Shown: piece by piece, positions 14,395 to 18,691 of the stretch | How the letters are laid out: each line of letters starts with the position of its first letter | Numbering within the stretch: the stretch's first letter is position 1 | DNA from: an uncultured Lachnospiraceae bacterium | GTDB taxonomy: Bacteria; Bacillota; Clostridia; Lachnospirales; Lachnospiraceae | Direction of reading: 5' to 3' | DNA length: 18,691 nucleotides | Assembly (NCBI GenBank): GCA_910584845.1 | Contig: CAJUDH010000002.1 | Coordinates: 267,439-286,129, forward strand | Notes under the pieces: model-generated | Seen by the model: the letters and a program-made list of their open reading frames with translations, nothing else | What the model was told of the DNA's origin: nothing | The model's database searches: none | Position numbers and translations under genes: made by a program

Positions 14395-15366
14395 TTATAG
14401 CCCCAACCAATCCCACCAGTCGCTTAAATCACCGGAACGTTTATCGTCCGGGCGATTATTTCCGGAACCCTGGTTGCCGCCCCCTCCCCCAATGGTGCCT
14501 TTACTGCCGGGCACCGTTGAAAAATCGTCGGCAACCCAGCCAAAACGGTACTTGTCTGCCAGCTGCGCCGTAGTGCCGCCAAAGCGGATATACATGATGG
14601 AACCGCCCCTTCCATTGGCGATTACATCTTCCACCTGGGGGTCAAACACATATGTAACCCCATTGTAATCCAGATGGCACCAGGTATGCCCGGTAAATTC
14701 CCCGTTGGACTTGTGGGTAGAGCCGCTCACCGTATACACCGGCACCCCGATCTTCCGGGCCATGACGGCAAAGGCCGCTGAATAGTCGTCGCAGACCCCC
14801 AGCTTTTCTGTCAGCACGCCATAGGCGCTATGGTAGCTGTCCCCCCAATAGCTGTTGACCCCATATTCGGTATGGGCTATTAAATAATCATAACAGGCTT
14901 TCAGTTTGTCATGGGTGTCCATATCTGCCGTGATAATTTGGGAAAACACCTGATCCAGCAAGGCATCCAAATCTGAGTAGCCCGTAGATGCCTGGGGATA
15001 AAGGATCATGGAATCCAACACCTGGCGCAGGCCCCTATAATATAAATCCCCTTTATTGCTGGGAAGGCTGCGTACCCCGGGGATCAAAGCGCCGTCCCCC
15101 CCTACTTTCTGGCCGTCCGGCGTGGTAGTATTGGCCAGCATATAGCCGCTTTCATTAAAATAGTAACTTTTCCCGTCCACGTCCGTAAACCAGCCGTTCG
15201 CCTGCCAAGTCCCGTCGTTGTTCTGATACCACCAGCCTACGTTATCCCTTTTCCATTCCCCGCCGTAAACGGTAGTTGACAAACCAGCCGACAGGAAAAA
15301 CGCCACCATGGCGGCCGTTACCTTGTAACTTTTTTTCTTTCTGCCCTTACAATAAAGTATTTTCAT
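14395..15366 (-). CDS. Secreted transglutaminase-like protein with cell-wall-binding repeats
   Basis: This 323-residue exported protein has a signal peptide (1-36, basic KGRKKKSYK then a hydrophobic core). Two to three GW-type wall-binding repeats follow (GWWYQNNDGTWQANGWF, DGKSYYFNESGYML), with the TTPDG...DGAL motif at 81-94. The transglutaminase-like (papain-fold) domain spans 145-250 with a complete Cys-His-Asp triad: C192 in GVCDDYSAAF, H227 in GHTWCHL and D242 in FDPQ. A Gly/Asn-rich tail ends in an aromatic DWWDWLGL. Bacterial members act as proteases, amidases or cross-linkers; the substrate is unknown here. I chose ATG 15366 because a GAGG element precedes it and it begins the signal peptide; an upstream in-frame ATG at 15420 has no ribosome site. 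It carries the same wall-binding repeat class as the M60 partner protein. Confidence 0.9.
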   Translation of the reverse strand: MKILYCKGRKKKSYKVTAAMVAFFLSAGLSTTVYGGEWKRDNVGWWYQNNDGTWQANGWFTDVDGKSYYFNESGYMLANTTTPDGQKVGGDGALIPGVRSLPSNKGDLYYRGLRQVLDSMILYPQASTGYSDLDALLDQVFSQIITADMDTHDKLKACYDYLIAHTEYGVNSYWGDSYHSAYGVLTEKLGVCDDYSAAFAVMARKIGVPVYTVSGSTHKSNGEFTGHTWCHLDYNGVTYVFDPQVEDVIANGRGGSIMYIRFGGTTAQLADKYRFGWVADDFSTVPGSKGTIGGGGGNQGSGNNRPDDKRSGDLSDWWDWLGL

Positions 15367-15517
15367 ACCCTCATCCTCTCCGGCTACAGCCTTGCATTTA
15401 CCAGTTTCTTCTACCTGCAATTATATACTAATTTTCAGTAAATATCTAGGAAAACCTTTATTTTTTATTGCTTTTGGGGGGGCTGATTTTACGAAACTGA
15501 TTTCTTAATGGAAAACA

Positions 15518-15546
15518 TTGCTTTTTCTCCCACAAAATTATATAAT
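15518..15546 (+). promoter_or_regulatory. Plus-strand promoter, DMT exporter gene
   Basis: TTGCTT (15518-15523), 17-nt spacer, TATAAT (15541-15546). Its -10 forms the palindrome ATTATATAAT with the minus-strand -10. The start would be near 15553, about 105 nt upstream of the exporter ATG. Confidence 0.7.
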
Positions 15547-15566
15547 ACGATTGTTTTATGATACAA
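15537..15566 (-). promoter_or_regulatory. Minus-strand promoter, transglutaminase gene
   Basis: Minus-strand TTGTAT (15566-15561), 18-nt spacer, TATAAT (15542-15537), giving a start near 15530 and a leader of about 165 nt. A second minus-strand TATAAT at 15425-15420 without a good -35 is an alternative closer start. Confidence 0.5.
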
Positions 15567-15657
15567 GGAAAAGGGGCATACACAAGTAAACGGGTAAAAG
15601 GAAGATATTTCAACTATACTTGTTTGTGCTGTGGTGCCTACACAGAATTGAGGGAAA

Positions 15658-16602
15658 ATGAAAAACAAATTTGATTTAACCGATTTTAAAGTGATCCTGT
15701 TGTTGGCGGGCCTCTGCTGCTTTTTATGGGGCAGCGCCGCGCCGTCCATCAAAATCGGGTACCGGCTGTTCCAGATCCCGCCGGAGGATACCGCTTCCAT
15801 CCTGATGTTCGCCGGGGCCCGTTTCCTGTTGGCGGGGCTGCTGGTAATCCTATACCACAGTATCGCCAACAAACGCTGGATCCTTCCGCCCAAAAGTTCC
15901 GGGGCTGCCATTGGCAGTTTAGCCCTATCCCAAACCGTTTTACAATATCTGTTCTATTACGTGGGCCTGTCCCACGCCAGCGGTGTAAACAGCGCTATTA
16001 TCACCGGAACCAACGTGTTTTTTTCCATGCTGTGCGCCAGCCTGGTTTTCCGTTATGAAAAATTGGACATCCGTAAAGTTGCCGGGTGCGCCCTGGGGTT
16101 CTTGGGTATTGCTATTGTAAACCTGGCAGGCTTGGGGCCTGGAAGTTCGTTTAGTATCTCATTCCTGGGGGAAGGCTTTGTATTGACGGCCCAGATATTT
16201 TACGCCCTTTCCGGTTCCTTGGTGAAAAAATATGCAAAAAATTTTGACGTGGTTACTTTATCCGGCTATCAATTTATGGCAGGCGGCATGGCCCTGCTGG
16301 CGATCGGGGCGTCCTGTGGCGGCTCCCTGTCCGGGGCGGTAGGCCCCTCTGCTTTTGCGCTCCTTTTCTACATGGGCCTTTTGTCCGCGGTTGCCTATAC
16401 CTTGTGGGGTGTGCTGCTAAAATATAACCCTGTAAGCCGAGTGACGGTCTTTGGATTTATGAACCCGATATTTGGCGTAGTCCTATCTGCGGTTTTCCTC
16501 GGGGAAACGGGGCAGGCTCTGACCTGGAACACGCTGGCTGCCTTGGTTTTGGTGTGCCTGGGGATTTATGTGGTAAACAAGGAGAAAAAAGGCATACTGT
16601 AA
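15658..16602 (+). CDS. EamA/DMT superfamily transporter
   Basis: This 314-residue, ten-helix membrane protein has two tandem EamA repeats: the first from LLLAGLCCFLWGSAAPSIKI to about residue 150, the second from about 172 (GFVLTAQIFYALSGSLVKKY) to 308. The conserved W-G in helix 1 and the C-terminal FMNPIFGVVLSAVFLGE stretch (NPxxxxxxxxxxLGE) are characteristic. Family members export amino acids, nucleotides or metabolites; the substrate cannot be deduced. A GAGGG site lies only 3 nt before the ATG, a tight but usable spacing. The exonuclease III gene follows 31 nt downstream on the same strand with no terminator between, so the two are probably co-transcribed. Confidence 0.9.
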   Translation: MKNKFDLTDFKVILLLAGLCCFLWGSAAPSIKIGYRLFQIPPEDTASILMFAGARFLLAGLLVILYHSIANKRWILPPKSSGAAIGSLALSQTVLQYLFYYVGLSHASGVNSAIITGTNVFFSMLCASLVFRYEKLDIRKVAGCALGFLGIAIVNLAGLGPGSSFSISFLGEGFVLTAQIFYALSGSLVKKYAKNFDVVTLSGYQFMAGGMALLAIGASCGGSLSGAVGPSAFALLFYMGLLSAVAYTLWGVLLKYNPVSRVTVFGFMNPIFGVVLSAVFLGETGQALTWNTLAALVLVCLGIYVVNKEKKGIL

Positions 16603-16633
16603 TGTTGTAAAACGCGCATAGAATGGAGGAAAA

Positions 16634-17389
16634 ATGAAAAAATTGTGTTCTTGGAACGTAAACGGCCTGCGCGCCTGTATGAATAAAGGTTTCCCAGATT
16701 TCCTGGCCAGGGAAAATCCAGACGTGCTGTGTATACAAGAAACCAAAATGCAGCCGGAACAGGCCGATTTCTCATTCCCCGGATATGAAATATATTGGAA
16801 CAGTGCAATCAAAAAAGGATATTCCGGGACGGCCGTACTCACGAAGGAGCCTCCCTTATCCGTATCCCGGGGCCTTGGGGCTAACCTCCATAACACAGAA
16901 GGAAGGGCCATCACCCTGGAATATCCACAATATTACCTGGTAAATGTCTATGTCCCCAACGCCCAAAATGAATTGGCCCGCCTTGGCTACCGCATGGAAT
17001 GGGAAGACGATTTCCGGGCATATCTTGGTGGGCTGAAAAAGAAAAAACCTGTGATTGCTACCGGCGATTTTAATGTGGCAAAAGAGGAAATCGACTTAAA
17101 AAACCCGAAAGCCAACCGGGGAAACGCCGGTTTTTCCGACGAAGAACGGGAAAAAATGCGGGAACTTCTTGCCTCCGGGTTCGTAGATACGTTCCGCTAC
17201 CTGTATCCGGACAAAACCGGGGCCTACAGCTGGTGGTCCTACCGGTTTCAGGCAAGGGAACGCAATGCCGGCTGGCGCATTGACTATTTCCTGGTGTCCG
17301 CAGGATATGAAGGGCATATTGTAGACAGCTTGATTTTTTCTGGCCAAACCGGAAGTGACCACTGCCCGGTGGGGTTGATTGTAAAGTAA
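16634..17389 (+). CDS. xth: Exodeoxyribonuclease III / AP endonuclease
   Basis: This 251-residue enzyme of the endonuclease-exonuclease-phosphatase fold, acting in base-excision repair, removes abasic sites and 3'-blocked ends. Catalytic landmarks are all present: N8 in SWNVNGLRA, E36 in IQETK (metal ligand), Y106 in NVYVPNA, D145 and N147 in TGDFNVA, D217 in WRIDYFLVS, and D242/H243 in GSDHCPVGL. Its length is normal for the ExoA/Xth family. The start is fixed by GGAGG 4 nt upstream. It follows the DMT transporter by 31 nt. Downstream, the converging brxL remnant begins within about 70 bp. Confidence 0.96.
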   Translation: MKKLCSWNVNGLRACMNKGFPDFLARENPDVLCIQETKMQPEQADFSFPGYEIYWNSAIKKGYSGTAVLTKEPPLSVSRGLGANLHNTEGRAITLEYPQYYLVNVYVPNAQNELARLGYRMEWEDDFRAYLGGLKKKKPVIATGDFNVAKEEIDLKNPKANRGNAGFSDEEREKMRELLASGFVDTFRYLYPDKTGAYSWWSYRFQARERNAGWRIDYFLVSAGYEGHIVDSLIFSGQTGSDHCPVGLIVK

Positions 17390-17455
17390 TTGCCTCTGGG
17401 CTGCCTATCCCCTTTTCCATGGGGTATCCATCTTATTGCAACAGTTTCGCCCCGC

Positions 17456-18612
17456 CGGTTTTCCCAGCGCAATCGAGCAAAGAGCAATCCGTGTAGGAAG
17501 TGCCAGCTTGTCTGTCATTCCGATACCTGCAAGTCCTGATAATTGATGGTATAGTCCTTAGCCGAAGTGCTGATAGAGCCGCTAATCCTGTTGCCATTGG
17601 CTTTCAGATAGTTAAATGCCGTATTCACAGCTTCCTTGCACTTGGAATCACTGCCCAATCTGGTACGCTCAATCTTGCCATTGCCCGGAAGCATCTGGCT
17701 TTCCAGACGGAATACGCCAAGCATACCGCTTTTCCCTCTGGATACCGTATAAACCTGTCCCGGATTGCACATTCCATCCGGTATCAGCTTGCCGCCGCCC
17801 CGTTCCGGTACAGAAACATAATGTTCTGACATATCATCCAGGTCGATATAAGAGAAATTCACATCATAAAACTCCATGCCGCCCAGCTCTTTCAGCTGTC
17901 CCTTGACACGGCGACGCATTTCCAAAGCAATCTGAATCATTTCTTCCAATTCTTCTTTGGTAAACTCACCATTCGGATACATTAGCTTCAAATAGCCATC
18001 CACCATATGGCGAACTGCAATCGTATCACGCTGATTTAAGTTCTTGCCAAGGCGGAAATCAAAATACTGTTTGGAGAAATATCTTTCTGCTTTTTCTGTT
18101 TGGAACGAAGCCGATTTCCGTCAATATCCTCAATGCCAAAATTGTTGTCGCCTTCCACTTCACAGTCCGGCTGAACCATACACCAGATACCACCGCAGAG
18201 CAGCCGGTCAAACTTTTCTGGATATTCATCCGCAATCGGCACATTGCCAACTCCCAGATTAGAAAACTCTGCAAAGAAGCAGTCCTTTTTCATATTCAGG
18301 CGGACTGTCACCATATCAATGCTTGTGTGACTGCCTTTTTCGCGGCTGAGAGAGAATTTTCTGCGATTCGTCCGGGCGTACAAAGTTATCCGCAAGAATA
18401 TGCTTTACATTCTGTACGCCTTTCTCGATGACCGATTCATCATCCGAACTACAATACTGGCCTAACAGAAACTCAAGCACATAGGCCGGGGCATTTGCCC
18501 CTTCCTTGATTTTCTTTGTCAGGCCTTTCCGGACAATCTTACCGTCAAAGTTCTGGCAGAGCTTGTTCTATATTTCTTCACGGGTGCTTTCACCCTCTGT
18601 AAATTGCTCCAT
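17456..18612 (-). pseudogene. brxL: Decayed brxL (Lon-like ATPase of BREX phage defence)
   Basis: Several out-of-frame pieces of one BrxL protein lie in order on the minus strand. The intact start is ATG 18612, with AGGAGG 8 nt upstream, reading MEQFTEGESTREEI. A TAG follows at 18570-18568, then the N-domain (NFDGKIVRK, NAPAYVLEFLLGQYC, ILADNFVRPDE). A frameshift near 18345 leads to KGSHTSIDMVTVRLN, EFSNLGVGNVPIADEYPEK and LLCGGIWCMV. An internal deletion near 18050-18120 removes the AAA+ core with its Walker motifs. The C-terminal part then reads RLGKNLNQRDTIAVRHMVDG, GGMEFYDVNFSYID and SVPERGGGKLIPDG, and a one-base loss at 17526 precedes GIGMTDKLALPT, the start of the Lon protease domain. 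Homology stops at GKP (17456), so the catalytic Ser/Lys of the protease is absent. The longest intact frame is 17515-18006. It cannot make functional BrxL. Confidence 0.85.
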
Positions 18613-18633
18613 CTTTCCATCCTCCTACAGTAC

Positions 18634-18690
18634 TTAGCGAAAGAAATCAAACTCATCCACCGCAAAAGCGATGTCAATCTGGAATGGCTC
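18634..18690 (-). CDS. C-terminal end of the gene upstream of brxL (partial, possibly BREX pglZ)
   Basis: An open frame entering from the right edge ends at TAA 18636-18634 and reads EPFQIDIAFAVDEFDFFR, 21 nt before the brxL ATG. In type 1 BREX loci pglZ directly precedes brxL, so this could be its tail, but 18 residues are too few to identify it. Confidence 0.4.
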   Translation of the reverse strand, partial: EPFQIDIAFAVDEFDFFR

Positions 18691-18691
18691 A

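Noticed and set aside
14180..14416. 78-codon minus-strand open frame containing the doubled KFRMPHGDIF
   Set aside because: It overlaps a terminator, a promoter and the end of the transglutaminase gene and has no ribosome site; the repeated peptide is explained by the two 23-bp DNA repeats.
17407..17436. CCCC...GGGG pairing as terminator of xth
   Set aside because: Only four solid base pairs and no following T-run; not convincing.
18036..18395. 119-codon minus-strand frame as an independent gene
   Set aside because: It is the out-of-frame middle part of the brxL pseudogene and starts at an internal ATG without a ribosome site.

Overview
The window looks like a chromosomal segment of a gut-type Gram-positive anaerobe of the Clostridia, most likely Lachnospiraceae. 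This rests on choline-binding-type cell-wall repeats, strong AGGAGG ribosome sites, TTGACA/TATAAT promoters, a dockerin-bearing M60 mucinase, a CcdA-TlpA fusion and a LarE enzyme. The family assignment is inference; no rRNA or tRNA is present.

Left part (1-7350): the last codons of an unidentified gene, then a short intergenic stretch with an 11-bp inverted repeat and a 24-bp tandem duplication. Next is a two-gene minus-strand surface operon: a 1,889-residue secreted M60-like (enhancin-type) metallopeptidase with a dockerin-like EF-hand pair, FN3 and discoidin/CBM32-like modules, followed 3 nt later by a secreted protein with a beta-rich N-terminal domain (possibly cohesin-like) and C-terminal cell-wall-binding repeats. 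A near-consensus promoter lies about 200 nt upstream and a hairpin terminator lies just after the operon.

Middle (7470-11328): a divergent plus-strand gene for a zinc-ribbon single-pass membrane protein, a small DUF1622 membrane protein on the minus strand, and, divergent from that, a BCCT-type betaine/carnitine/choline transporter.

Minus-strand operon (14148 to 11333): an unrecognised membrane protein, a LarE-type sulfur transferase, and a CcdA-TlpA fusion whose start overlaps the end of larE. It has a clear promoter at 14174-14203. Just upstream are two copies of a 23-bp palindrome-containing repeat and the terminator of the next gene, a secreted transglutaminase-like protein with cell-wall-binding repeats.

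Right part (15500-18691): a symmetric divergent promoter drives the transglutaminase gene one way and an EamA/DMT exporter plus exodeoxyribonuclease III the other way. Beyond the nuclease lies a wrecked minus-strand brxL (Lon-like ATPase of BREX phage defence) with a nonsense codon, at least two frameshifts, loss of the ATPase core and loss of the protease end. It is preceded by the last codons of another gene, probably also from the BREX locus. The two most notable items are the possible dockerin/cohesin-type pairing of the mucinase with its co-transcribed wall-binding neighbour, and the decayed BREX edge.
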